Shown here in pieces: positions 48,563 to 56,881 of a stretch of 64,000 nt of DNA (the first letter of the stretch is position 1; each line of letters starts with the position of its first letter). The translations under genes were made by a program, and so were the position numbers. Source of the stretch: Gammaproteobacteria bacterium (ex Lamellibrachia satsuma) (GTDB taxonomy: Bacteria > Pseudomonadota > Gammaproteobacteria > Chromatiales > Chromatiaceae); assembly GCA_019623805.1 (NCBI GenBank), contig CP053680.1, forward strand, positions 744,001-808,000, given 5' to 3'. Below the pieces are notes generated by a model. That model did no database searches. It was not told the origin of the DNA and was given only the letters and a program-made list of their open reading frames with translations.

Positions 48563-48981
48563 CTTTCTTCCTCACTTCTTTATACTCAAGCCAGTCACTG
48601 CGCTAAGAAATAGAATATTCTTTGATGTATGATCAACTGCAGATACAAGATTAGCCCATATGTTACGTGATAGCCAAGTAGTCTCAGCGCACCTGTTCAC
48701 AAATGGCTCCATAAATATTAACCATATTAGTATAGTGGTCTTTAGCACTTTGTTGAGCCACTCCGCATATTCTGGATACCACTTTGCGCAGTGCATGATG
48801 ATCGATATTTGCAATTATGGCCGCTTAACCCTCATCCAAGGGTTAATTATATATCTTCGCAGTCAAAAAACGCCTAATGTCACAGAATCATGATGACTTA
48901 GTTGACCAAATACCCGCTGAATCCTATTGTTCAATTTGATTATAGACTACTCAATAATCCATCGCTTAGACTATAGATCCA
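48563..48981. other. 419-bp intergenic region between divergent genes
   Basis: A+T-rich, with no convincing gene (an 80-codon minus-strand frame was judged spurious). It should hold the promoters of the DUF362 gene and of larC; no operator was recognised. Confidence 0.35.
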
Positions 48982-50226
48982 ATGGATCTGGAAACCAAAA
49001 ACGTGCATCTCTATATTAACCCACATGGTGGTCTCGCAGGCGATATGTTCTGCGCTGCAATATTGGATGCCAGACCTGATCTCTTCGCCCCTCTACTGGA
49101 GACTCTGGCCACTCTTTCATTGCCACCAGAAATCCGGATCTCTCTTGATGAGGCTGGTGGCGACCTTTCAGGAAAGCACTTCATTGTGCGTTTGCCCGAG
49201 AAGAGTCGGGTAAACCACGGACACACTCACTACCGAGATATCAAGAAACTTCTGGAGAAGGCCCCACTTCCAGAAGGTATAAAAAGCCGCGCTCAAGACA
49301 TCTTCCTACAACTGGCAGAAGCAGAAGCGTATGTACATGGTGTCAAAACCGAATCGGTCACCTTCCATGAGGTTGGTAACTGGGACTCGATTATCGATAT
49401 CGTCTCAGCATCGTTCTTATTACATCAACTGAACATTACCGCCACACATACGGCCCCCCTACCACTGGGAGGGGGGCGCGTTATGACAGCCCATGGATTG
49501 TTGCCGGTACCCGCTCCTGCCACTGCTAGGCTGCTTGAAGGCTTACCACTCGTGGATGACGATATCAGAGGTGAAAGGGTAACACCCACAGGTGCAGCCA
49601 TACTTAAGTCTCTAGATCCGGTCTGTCAGCACAACAAGCCCTTAGTACTGACAGGGACCGGATATGGCTTCGGCAGTCGCCAGCTAGAGGGTATGCCCAA
49701 TTGTGTACAGATCCTCCTTTTCAAGGATGAAGAACGAGGCCGCAACAATACGGTGCCAGGAAAAATAGATCAGGTGATGGAAATCAACTTCGACGTGGAC
49801 GATCAATCCCCAGAGGAACTGGCAATAGGACTTGACCGATTGCGTGATCATGAGGGTGTCCTGAGTATCACCACCTTACAAGGGATCGGCAAGGCGGGGC
49901 GTCCAGTCATGCAAATCCAGCTACTTTGCCGACCGGACCTTCATCAGATCGTAGCCACCGAGTGTTTCCATGAAACTACAACTATCGGCCTGCGTCTAAA
50001 GGAGACCTCTCGGTGGGTTTTACCTCGACAAAGTGTGAATGTGGAACTAGAAGGCAATAAATATCAAGTGAAAAAAGTGGATCGCCCAAGAGATGCTGTC
50101 TCCGCTAAGACTGAGCTGCGTAACGTTATAAAGGCTGACGGACAAATTGAACGACAACGGTTGCGCCGAACGGCGGAAACATTAGTCTTAGCTAAAAAAA
50201 AACCTTATGAACAATCCGACTCTTAA
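48982..50226 (+). CDS. larC: Nickel-pincer cofactor nickel insertase LarC
   Basis: LarC inserts nickel into the pyridinium-dithiocarboxylic acid mononucleotide in a CTP-dependent reaction, completing the nickel-pincer nucleotide cofactor. The 414-residue product begins NVHLYINPHGGLAGDMFCAA (the conserved family start), contains HGHTHYRDI (a histidine-rich nickel-binding stretch), VTFHEVGNWDSIIDIV, PLPLGGGRVMTAHGLLPVPAPAT, and a C-terminal domain with LETNIDD-like MEINFDVDDQSPEEL. It is a single uninterrupted frame, unlike lactobacillar larC1/larC2, which needs a frameshift. It overlaps larE by 20 bp. Confidence 0.93.
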   Translation: MDLETKNVHLYINPHGGLAGDMFCAAILDARPDLFAPLLETLATLSLPPEIRISLDEAGGDLSGKHFIVRLPEKSRVNHGHTHYRDIKKLLEKAPLPEGIKSRAQDIFLQLAEAEAYVHGVKTESVTFHEVGNWDSIIDIVSASFLLHQLNITATHTAPLPLGGGRVMTAHGLLPVPAPATARLLEGLPLVDDDIRGERVTPTGAAILKSLDPVCQHNKPLVLTGTGYGFGSRQLEGMPNCVQILLFKDEERGRNNTVPGKIDQVMEINFDVDDQSPEELAIGLDRLRDHEGVLSITTLQGIGKAGRPVMQIQLLCRPDLHQIVATECFHETTTIGLRLKETSRWVLPRQSVNVELEGNKYQVKKVDRPRDAVSAKTELRNVIKADGQIERQRLRRTAETLVLAKKKPYEQSDS

Positions 50227-51019
50227 ACAGATCTCTGATCTGAATTTATTATTGCATCGCCTACATCATGTCAAGGTGGCTGTTAGCGGCGGCGTGGACA
50301 GTATGACCTTAGCCCTCCTGGCCGGCCGTGCGCTTGGCAGGCAGGCAACCATTTTTCATGCGGTCTCTCACGCTGTGCCTGATGATTCCACTAACCGTGT
50401 GCGCGAGGTAGGCAAACATGAAGGCTGGCAGTTAGAATTTGTTGATGCCGGTGAATTCCAAAATTCTAATTATGTTAGCAACCCATACAACCGCTGTTTT
50501 CACTGTAAGAGCAGTCTTTACAGCACCTTGGCGAGTCATATGGAAGGTACGATTCTCTCCGGCACCAATATGGATGACCTTTCCGATTACCGCCCCGGGC
50601 TGAAAGCAGCTGAAAACTTTGATGTCATCCATCCATTTGTGGAGTGTGGTATCGATAAGTCAGCGATCCGACGAATCTGCCACCACTTGGGCTATGATGA
50701 GATAGCTGAATTACCCGCTTCTCCCTGTCTTTCCAGCAGGATTGAGACTGGTCTGACCATTAAACCAGAACAGTTAGTCTTCGTGCATAGGGTGGAGCGG
50801 AAACTACATAGTGCTTTAAAACCAAAAGCGGTACGCTGCCGTATCCGTCATGAAGGGATCGCCGTGGAACTAGACACTGAAACCCTTTCCTCTCTCACGA
50901 AAGACTCCACCAGATTGTGGACAAACACCATTGCCCACTTGGCGGCACAACAAGGGCTGTCCAACACAATCCTTATAGAGCCATACCGCATGGGGAGTGC
51001 CTTTGTCCAAACCACATGA
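50207..51019 (+). CDS. larE: Sulfur transferase LarE for the nickel-pincer cofactor
   Basis: LarE activates the carboxylates of the LarB product with ATP and replaces them with thiocarboxylates. The 270-residue product is a PP-loop ATP pyrophosphatase (VAVSGGVDSMTLALLA). It has cysteines at 97 and 100 (NRCFHCKSS) and 174 (SPCLSSR, the position of the sacrificial cysteine in lactobacillar LarE). Three such cysteines are the pattern of LarE proteins reported to hold a 4Fe-4S cluster and to reuse sulfur; this is an inference here. It overlaps both larC and larB. Confidence 0.92.
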   Translation: MNNPTLKQISDLNLLLHRLHHVKVAVSGGVDSMTLALLAGRALGRQATIFHAVSHAVPDDSTNRVREVGKHEGWQLEFVDAGEFQNSNYVSNPYNRCFHCKSSLYSTLASHMEGTILSGTNMDDLSDYRPGLKAAENFDVIHPFVECGIDKSAIRRICHHLGYDEIAELPASPCLSSRIETGLTIKPEQLVFVHRVERKLHSALKPKAVRCRIRHEGIAVELDTETLSSLTKDSTRLWTNTIAHLAAQQGLSNTILIEPYRMGSAFVQTT

Positions 51020-51683
51020 CCAAAATCCTATTGCCGTGCTCGATTTTCAGCGCAAGGAGCGAATAGGGCTTAGCGAAGCGGTCTTTTGCGCGAGAAAGTC
51101 GCCTGATCAGATTGCAAATATCCTGACCCAGTTTGAAGAGCGTACCACCAGCTGCCTTCTAACCCGGCTAGGTCAGGAAAAATTTAACGCACTTCCATCA
51201 TCTCTCCAGATGCAACTCGATTACGACTCACTATCAAGCACCGCCTTCTTTCTCGACCCAAAGCCCATACCACGAAAAACCAGGGTGGCCATCGTCAGTG
51301 GGGGTACGTCTGATGCTTCTGTCTGTGCAGAAGCAGCCAGAACCTTATCCTTCTACGGCGTCACATCCAGCAGCTTTCAGGATGTGGGGGTTACTGGTCT
51401 ATGGCGCCTTTTAGAACGCGTGGAAGAGATACAGGATTACCCGATAGTCATCGCTGTTGCAGGCATGGAGGGAGCCATTTTCTCAGTACTGGGCGGACTG
51501 ATAGACGCCATTCTCATCGCTGTACCCACCTCAGTCAGTTACGGCATCGGTTCAGATGGAGAACTTGCCCTACATGCTGCACTCGGTAGCTGTGCGCCTG
51601 GCTTGGTTACTGTCAATATAGACAACGGCTACGGAGCAGCCTGCTCCGCTTTAAGAATTATCAATAAACTAAGGATTATCTAA
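50997..51683 (+). CDS. larB: Nickel-pincer cofactor carboxylase/hydrolase LarB
   Basis: LarB starts cofactor synthesis by carboxylating nicotinic acid adenine dinucleotide and releasing AMP. The 228-residue product has the N-terminal LDFQRKERIGLSEAVFCARKSPDQIANI segment of the family and a PurE-like C-terminal domain (VAIVSGGTSDASVCAEAARTL, VAGMEGAIFSVLGGL, PTSVSYG). The start is GTG at 50997, 23 bp inside larE; the region before the DFQR block is short compared with typical LarB. It is the last gene of the larC-larE-larB operon. No larA (lactate racemase) is present nearby. Confidence 0.92.
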   Translation: MPLSKPHDQNPIAVLDFQRKERIGLSEAVFCARKSPDQIANILTQFEERTTSCLLTRLGQEKFNALPSSLQMQLDYDSLSSTAFFLDPKPIPRKTRVAIVSGGTSDASVCAEAARTLSFYGVTSSSFQDVGVTGLWRLLERVEEIQDYPIVIAVAGMEGAIFSVLGGLIDAILIAVPTSVSYGIGSDGELALHAALGSCAPGLVTVNIDNGYGAACSALRIINKLRII

Positions 51684-51882
51684 TTAATCACCATGATATA
51701 TTGACCTAAGTGGCGAATCTGAATATACACAGAAAAACAGATACTCCCCTCATAAACAGCTGAACTCAAGGGTAGAATATTTTTGCAAACCGAACGGCCA
51801 TATTCCTCTTCAGTGGCCGAAATAAAGAGAAAATCCCTTCTCATTTTTCGGCTCGCCAGCTGAATAACCCGGATTTAATTAT
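51684..51882. other. Intergenic region between larB and an IS630 remnant
   Basis: About 200 bp of A+T-rich sequence with no gene recognised. Confidence 0.3.
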
Positions 51883-52544
51883 TATTAACCTGGCGCCTAT
51901 ATAAGAGATGATACCATGCGCATATGAAAACAGAAGATGCGCGCACACTCCCTGCTCAAGTGCAGGAAGAAAAGCGAAGAAAGAAGGTGCCGAGATTTAC
52001 TGGGGCGATGAGACTGGGCTACGTTCGGATAGCCAACATGGTCGCGGCTATGCACCGAACGGAAAAACACCAGTTATCCGACTATCGGCCAAACACCCCT
52101 CAACCAATATGATTTCAGCCATTACCAACCAGGGTAAAGTTCGGTTCCAGGTTTATGATGGAAGTAAGAATGCAAAACAGTTGATTGGTTTCATGAAGCG
52201 ATTGATCAAGGATACCAAACGGAAAGTATTTCTCATACTGGACAAGTTATGCGTACCCCATGTAAAAGGGGTTAAGGCATGGTTAGCAGAACACGAAGAG
52301 CTTATTGAGATGTTTTACCTGCCAGCCTATTCGCCCGAACTTAATCCAGATGAATACCTCAATTGCGATTTAAAGGCAGGTGTTCATAGCAAAGCACCAG
52401 CGAAGAATAACAAGCAACGAAATAAGTAAGGTTATTTCGCATATGCGTATGTTGCAGAGGAAGCCAGCTAGGATCGCGAAGTATTTTCAGCATTTGAAAA
52501 TTCAGTATGCCGCACAGCCAATGTATATTTCCACCGGGTTAATA
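51883..52544 (+). mobile_element. Internally deleted IS630-family element
   Basis: Candidate terminal inverted repeats are TATTAACCTGGCG (51883-51895) and CACCGGGTTAATA (52532-52544), matching at 11 of 13 positions when inverted. The inside encodes only the ends of an IS630 transposase, so the element cannot move on its own. The exact ends are uncertain because a similar TAACCCGG occurs slightly upstream. Confidence 0.55.
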
Positions 52545-52551
52545 GTTTAAG
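51924..52551 (+). pseudogene. IS630 transposase, internal deletion plus frameshift
   Basis: The N-terminus MKTEDARTLPAQVQEEKRRK (frame of 51924) is the start of an IS630 transposase. It then joins, out of frame, directly to the DDE domain (AEIYWGDETGLRSDSQHGRG, with the first aspartate; VFLILDKLCVPHVKGVKAWL; FYLPAYSPELNPDEYLNCDLK, with the final glutamate). The HTH region between them is deleted. After KNNKQRNK a stop interrupts, and the C-terminus (SHMRMLQRKPARIAKYFQ) continues in another frame. The catalytic residues survive but no full protein can be made. Confidence 0.8.
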
Positions 52552-52570
52552 CGTACAATAAGGAACGAAC

Positions 52571-53014
52571 ATGACACTTCAAATCGACCACATATGCCTG
52601 GCTGTAAAATCTATCGATAAAGCCTCTCAGCGCATCTGCAATTTTCTTGGGTACAAAATCTCCACTGCCAAGGTTTTAAATACTAAGCAGGATGTCAATG
52701 TTCAATTCCTTTCCAAGGATAACTCACTTGATATTAAATTGATCGAACCAGGAAGCAGCAGTTCGCCATTGGTTAATTTTCTTAAAAAGGGAGAAGGACT
52801 GCACCATATTGGCATGATGAGTGACGATGTCGGCGAGGCCACAGAAGAAATGAAGTCAAAGGGAGGACTGGCCACTCTTCCGCCGGAGAAAGGAGAGGCT
52901 TTTTGTAATGAACTTATTTCCTTTTTCTATATAGGCAGCGGACTAAACATTGAACTCATCGATACAGATAAGCGGATACCGATTGAACCAACTGTTAATA
53001 CTCCTGAAACATAG
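52571..53014 (+). CDS. VOC-family protein (methylmalonyl-CoA epimerase-like)
   Basis: A 147-residue vicinal-oxygen-chelate protein with the paired beta-alpha-beta modules: LQIDHICLAVKSIDKASQRICNFLGYKI (metal-ligand histidine), LDIKLIEPGSSSSPLVNFLKKGEGLHHIGMMSDDV (second histidine region) and SGLNIELIDTDK (glutamate). The pattern G-GLHHI-x-x-x-x-D-V is that of methylmalonyl-CoA epimerase and relatives. It is separated from the IS630 remnant by only about 20 bp and converges with the amidotransferase operon, to which it may belong functionally. Reaction unknown. Confidence 0.75.
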   Translation: MTLQIDHICLAVKSIDKASQRICNFLGYKISTAKVLNTKQDVNVQFLSKDNSLDIKLIEPGSSSSPLVNFLKKGEGLHHIGMMSDDVGEATEEMKSKGGLATLPPEKGEAFCNELISFFYIGSGLNIELIDTDKRIPIEPTVNTPET

Positions 53015-53017
53015 TAA

Positions 53018-54088
53018 TCATGTATCTTGATCCGTATTAAAAAATATCCATCTTTTTCTATCCAAAATTGAGACTTCATTGGTTAGCAGTTCTTTATTCT
53101 TTACCAAAACAACCACGTCTCTCCGATTTTTTTGAGGGAAAAAGTCAAATCGAGACAAGTCCTTCTCTATTCTGCTGTTCTCAAGCAGGACGTATCTGAC
53201 ACCCCGAACATCCAGTTTTCTAGAATATTCCAGAAACCGGTGTATCAGGTCATTCAACGTCGGGTACTCATCATTAACAACCAAGTCACGTATTTCCGCA
53301 AAACCATCTGAAACACTGAATGCAACGCACCCAACCAAGGAGTCATCCTCCCTTTTATATAAACAGAAAAACTCATTTTTCTGATCAGGGTCGAGACCAT
53401 ATTTCCAGTTCATATAATCTAAACTTTTCTTTGGAACCACCACTGATTTATATATATTTAAACCACTCCTGAGTTCATCATAGTCTGAGCCAAGCTCATC
53501 AATTACCTTGTAATGATATCGACCAAAATTGAAATCCCATGTTTCAGGTGATATGGCTTTCATCAAATAATCAGTAATCGGACAAATTATTCCAGCAAGC
53601 GACTCAGGAACTCCCTTTTTGACCAGATATTTTTTTGTTTGAAATACTCTTACCCGCCCCACCAATGAACCAAGCTTTTTGTAGCCCACCCTTCTAAAAA
53701 TCAGTCTTGCAGCATCATTGGGGAATGCATATAAAAAATCAATGTCTTCGATTTCCTCTGACTTAGCGATAGTATCAACCAGCATCAATGCAGGCCCAAG
53801 GGAACGGTGTTCTTTCCTGACAAAGAAGTCACCACCAATTCCGGCTTTGTACGGCACCTCTCCAACCAGTACTCCTTTATAAAAAACAGAGGCCAGTCCA
53901 ACAACCTCATTTTCGTCTTCATGGATCAACATCCATACATGCGCAGCCCCATCCGGATTACCCTCGTAAATCCATGCAAACTTTGCATCAAGTGCCTTAT
54001 TCTGATCATGGTTGTCATTCCAGAACCTGATTATTACCTCTTTGTCCTTTTTGAGGTCCGCTTTTTTTACCGAATATTTCATCGCCAT
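53018..54088 (-). CDS. GNAT-type N-acyltransferase-like protein
   Basis: A 356-residue protein (ATG at 54088; another Met three codons in). The N-terminal half fits a GNAT acyl-CoA fold (VVGLASVFYKGVLV, then GIGGDFFVRKEHRSLGPALMLVDTI, where the R-x-x-G-x-A loop binds CoA). The C-terminal half (about 230-330) looks like a second, diverged GNAT domain (LVGCVAFSVSDGFAEIRDLVV). It starts 9 bp after the NAD-synthetase-like gene and closes the operon. It may acylate an amine made by the pathway; the substrate is unknown. Confidence 0.75.
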   Translation of the reverse strand: MAMKYSVKKADLKKDKEVIIRFWNDNHDQNKALDAKFAWIYEGNPDGAAHVWMLIHEDENEVVGLASVFYKGVLVGEVPYKAGIGGDFFVRKEHRSLGPALMLVDTIAKSEEIEDIDFLYAFPNDAARLIFRRVGYKKLGSLVGRVRVFQTKKYLVKKGVPESLAGIICPITDYLMKAISPETWDFNFGRYHYKVIDELGSDYDELRSGLNIYKSVVVPKKSLDYMNWKYGLDPDQKNEFFCLYKREDDSLVGCVAFSVSDGFAEIRDLVVNDEYPTLNDLIHRFLEYSRKLDVRGVRYVLLENSRIEKDLSRFDFFPQKNRRDVVVLVKNKELLTNEVSILDRKRWIFFNTDQDT

Positions 54089-54097
54089 CAATCTGGG

Positions 54098-55096
54098 TTA
54101 GACATGGATCTCTTTAACCTGCTCCATAAGCTGTGGCCTAAGATGTAGACTTGCAGTTGTCTTTCTTTTGGCCTCAATATCCTTATAAACGTACTCAGCT
54201 TGCTCTGGCGTCACCCCAAGCTCCACAGCCAAATCTTCTGCCTTCATGCCTTTATTTAATGCCCAAAGCGCGATATCCATCTTTTGGTAAGGAAGCGCGA
54301 AATAAAATTCTTCTTGCGACTGCGAAAGACTGTAGGTGTCCGTTGTAGGTGGTGCATTTCGAATACTTTCAGGTAGCCCCAAATGCTCAGCCATGGCATA
54401 AACCTGAGTCTTGTAGAGATGCGCAATCGGCTTAATATCAGCAGAGCCATCGCCATTTTTCACAAAAAAACCCTGATCGTATTCCAGCCTGTTAGGCGTA
54501 CCCACTACCGCGTAGTTAAGCCTATCCGCATGATAGTATTCAAGGGTTTTTCGGATTCTCTGCTTGAAGTTGGTCGCTGCGACTATCTGCATATATTCCT
54601 TTAGACGGAGCGGCTCCTCGTACATGGTTCCATCCGGTGCCTGAGCAACAAGAAGGAAATGGTTAAAACGTCCGTCCAGGCCACCAGTAATGACTATCTT
54701 TGATTTCCACTCATCGTTATAAGACGGTATCACCCGTTTGATTGCCGCATCCCGCTCACTGTAACAGCCTATCGCTTCCAATGTTGAAGCGATATTTTTT
54801 TCTTCATAATCGACACCGAAGTGCTTAACCAGTTCAAGCCCCCTGTCACCGGTTTCACCCGAGGAGTCCTTCTCTGGAAGCAGCAGTGCATACACTTTAT
54901 TGACCCCTAGCGCCTTGACACTCAATGCCAGCGAAACGGAACTGTCAATTCCTCCAGAGACGGCAACCACAAGCCCTCTTCTCTTGACTTTATCGCGTAA
55001 AGCCGTCTTGATGCCATTTGATATCTTCTCAACTTCTTTTTCTTTGTCGAAGTCCAGAGCCCCTTTGAAAGGGTTATTCATGTCTTGTGTACTCAT
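54098..55096 (-). CDS. NAD-synthetase-like amide-forming enzyme
   Basis: A 332-residue PP-loop protein of the NadE family with VAVSGGIDSSVSLAL, VVGTPNRLEYDQGFFVKNGDG and DIKPIAHLYKTQVYAMAEHL. NadE adenylates a carboxylate and turns it into an amide. Two differences from housekeeping NadE are visible: the usual PPSAGL-type loop reads PPTTDTYSLSQSQEEFYF, and a segment of about 50 residues (GGLDGRFNHFLLVAQAPDGT onward) is inserted in the middle. The ATG at 55096 has AAGGAG 8 nt upstream, inside the end of the ligase gene. It may act on a pathway intermediate and not on deamido-NAD (inference). Confidence 0.75.
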   Translation of the reverse strand: MSTQDMNNPFKGALDFDKEKEVEKISNGIKTALRDKVKRRGLVVAVSGGIDSSVSLALSVKALGVNKVYALLLPEKDSSGETGDRGLELVKHFGVDYEEKNIASTLEAIGCYSERDAAIKRVIPSYNDEWKSKIVITGGLDGRFNHFLLVAQAPDGTMYEEPLRLKEYMQIVAATNFKQRIRKTLEYYHADRLNYAVVGTPNRLEYDQGFFVKNGDGSADIKPIAHLYKTQVYAMAEHLGLPESIRNAPPTTDTYSLSQSQEEFYFALPYQKMDIALWALNKGMKAEDLAVELGVTPEQAEYVYKDIEAKRKTTASLHLRPQLMEQVKEIHV

Positions 55097-55098
55097 AA

Positions 55099-56643
55099 TC
55101 AATACTCCTTGAGGAGGTAACGCTTCACCTTCCCTGATTGGGTTTTTGGAAGCTCTTCAATAAAGGAAATTTGCTTTGGCACTTTATAATTAGCCAAGTT
55201 TTTCAAACAATAAGACTGGATCATTCTCTGGTCCAATTCAGTATCCGGTGCAAGAACAATAAATGCTTTGATCACCTCACCCATTAATTCGTCAGGCAGC
55301 CCGACCACCGTCACCTCAGCAACGCCCTGAAGCTCTGCAATTACCTCTTCAATCTCTTTTGGGCTGATTCTATTAGCTCCGGATTTAATCATGTCGGAAG
55401 CCCTACCATCAATATAGAGAAAGCCTTCATCGTCAGTATGTGCAAGATCACCGGTATACAGCCAGCCCGCCGCCAAAACACTGTTGGTTAAAGGTTCATC
55501 TCTCCAATAACCCGGCATAATATTTTTTCCGTAGGCGCAAATCTCTCCTGTTACACCACTTGCTACAGACTGACCATTTTTATCTCTTACCTCGATAGAC
55601 ACGCCATCGATCGCCATGCCTATCGACCCCAGCTTTTCATCCAGCTTCCCGGCATCTAAAATGGTTAATCTTGCGCTGGCTTCCGTCTGCCCGTACATCA
55701 CATAAAAGTCCGTGTCACCGATTAATTGCTTCAGTTCATTTACATGTGCAGGTGGCATAGGCCCGCCCGCTTGAGCCATAAAACGAAATAAAGCGAAATT
55801 TGCTTCTTTGAGCTTCGTTCTTCTCAACAAAATGGCGTAGGTGGATGGCACACCATAGAAGCCGGTGATATTTTCCTGATCAAACTTATCCACTATCAGC
55901 TGCGGGTACATCATGCTGTTCTCCAATACCAGACACCCACCGGTCAGCAGATGAGTATTGAGAACAGAGTTTCCATAAGAATAATAGAATGGCAAAACAT
56001 TCAAAACCCTATCTGACATGGATAATGCCAAACCGATTATTATCGCATCATAATTTGATTTCAGATTGCCATGGGTAAGTGACACACCTTTGGGTCTGCC
56101 TGTCGTACCTGACGTGTAGATGATCATAGCGATATCCCGTTCGTCAGTGTCAACAACGTCAACTGATGAATTGCCTTCAGCCGTAATTGTTTCGATACAG
56201 TCGAACCAACCGTTCTCTACAGAAGAGGAGCCGCCTATTGCCACACAGCGCACGTTTTCTCCTACATCTGGAATCGCCGCACGAGCCTCCTTGTTGCCAG
56301 CATCAAAAAAGAACCAGTCAGATTCAGAATGTCCGACCCAGTTCTTGATATCCCTTGATTTTGCGCCGGTATTCAAAGGCACTACAGTACCCCCTGCGGC
56401 CAGCACCCCATAGTAAAGCGCGATGTATTCCGGTGAATTGGCAAGATAAAGAGCAACTCGCGCCCCTTTTTGTATATCACGTTCTGTCAGGTAGTCCTTT
56501 ATCTGACCGATATTTCCTAATAACTCTGCATAGGTTATCCGACGACTGCCGGAAACAACCGCATCAGAGTTAAGATACGCATGGGCATTATTGACTAATA
56601 CCCATGCTAAATTCGAATTTTCAGGATGAGGGGAGCTATCCAT
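55099..56643 (-). CDS. AMP-dependent acyl ligase (adenylation enzyme)
   Basis: A 514-residue ANL-superfamily enzyme: A3 motif IIYTSGTTGRPKGVSLTH, A5 region MYGQTEAS, A7 WLYTGDLAHTDDEGFLYIDGR, and the catalytic lysine in KTQSGKVKRY at the C-terminus. It activates a carboxylic acid as an adenylate. The acyl carrier protein gene overlaps its start by 8 bp, so transfer to that carrier is the natural inference. A second feature is the unspecific substrate pocket sequence, which does not identify the acid. Confidence 0.85.
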   Translation of the reverse strand: MDSSPHPENSNLAWVLVNNAHAYLNSDAVVSGSRRITYAELLGNIGQIKDYLTERDIQKGARVALYLANSPEYIALYYGVLAAGGTVVPLNTGAKSRDIKNWVGHSESDWFFFDAGNKEARAAIPDVGENVRCVAIGGSSSVENGWFDCIETITAEGNSSVDVVDTDERDIAMIIYTSGTTGRPKGVSLTHGNLKSNYDAIIIGLALSMSDRVLNVLPFYYSYGNSVLNTHLLTGGCLVLENSMMYPQLIVDKFDQENITGFYGVPSTYAILLRRTKLKEANFALFRFMAQAGGPMPPAHVNELKQLIGDTDFYVMYGQTEASARLTILDAGKLDEKLGSIGMAIDGVSIEVRDKNGQSVASGVTGEICAYGKNIMPGYWRDEPLTNSVLAAGWLYTGDLAHTDDEGFLYIDGRASDMIKSGANRISPKEIEEVIAELQGVAEVTVVGLPDELMGEVIKAFIVLAPDTELDQRMIQSYCLKNLANYKVPKQISFIEELPKTQSGKVKRYLLKEY

Positions 56644-56881
56644 TCTTCGATTCGACGAATTTTACAATTCTGGAGACGGAATCCAGATTCTCAGGAATCA
56701 TCTCTTCCTGCGAGACATTCACACCATATTCATCTTCCAGAAAAAAGATAACCTCCATTACACCATTTGAATCCAGAATGCCGGTTTCAAGAAATGAATC
56801 ACCATCCTTCAGCTTTGACTGGTCATCGGTAAACAGGTAGTTATCCAATACATAATTCCTAAGTTCTTCTCTAATGGCCAT
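56636..56881 (-). CDS. Acyl/peptidyl carrier protein
   Basis: An 81-residue acidic helical protein with the phosphopantetheine attachment serine in the LDSNGVMEVIFFLEDEYGVN motif (about residues 37-56). Length and motif match stand-alone acyl carrier proteins. It overlaps the amidotransferase gene by 11 bp (ATGGCCATTAG) and the ligase gene by 8 bp (ATGGATAG), so translation of all three is coupled. It is not the fatty-acid AcpP, whose motif is DSLDTVELVM. Confidence 0.88.
   Translation of the reverse strand: MAIREELRNYVLDNYLFTDDQSKLKDGDSFLETGILDSNGVMEVIFFLEDEYGVNVSQEEMIPENLDSVSRIVKFVESKNG

Noticed and set aside
48572..48814. 80-codon minus-strand frame upstream of the DUF362 gene
   Set aside because: No family resemblance, no ribosome-binding site, biased toward hydrophobic and cysteine residues without pattern.
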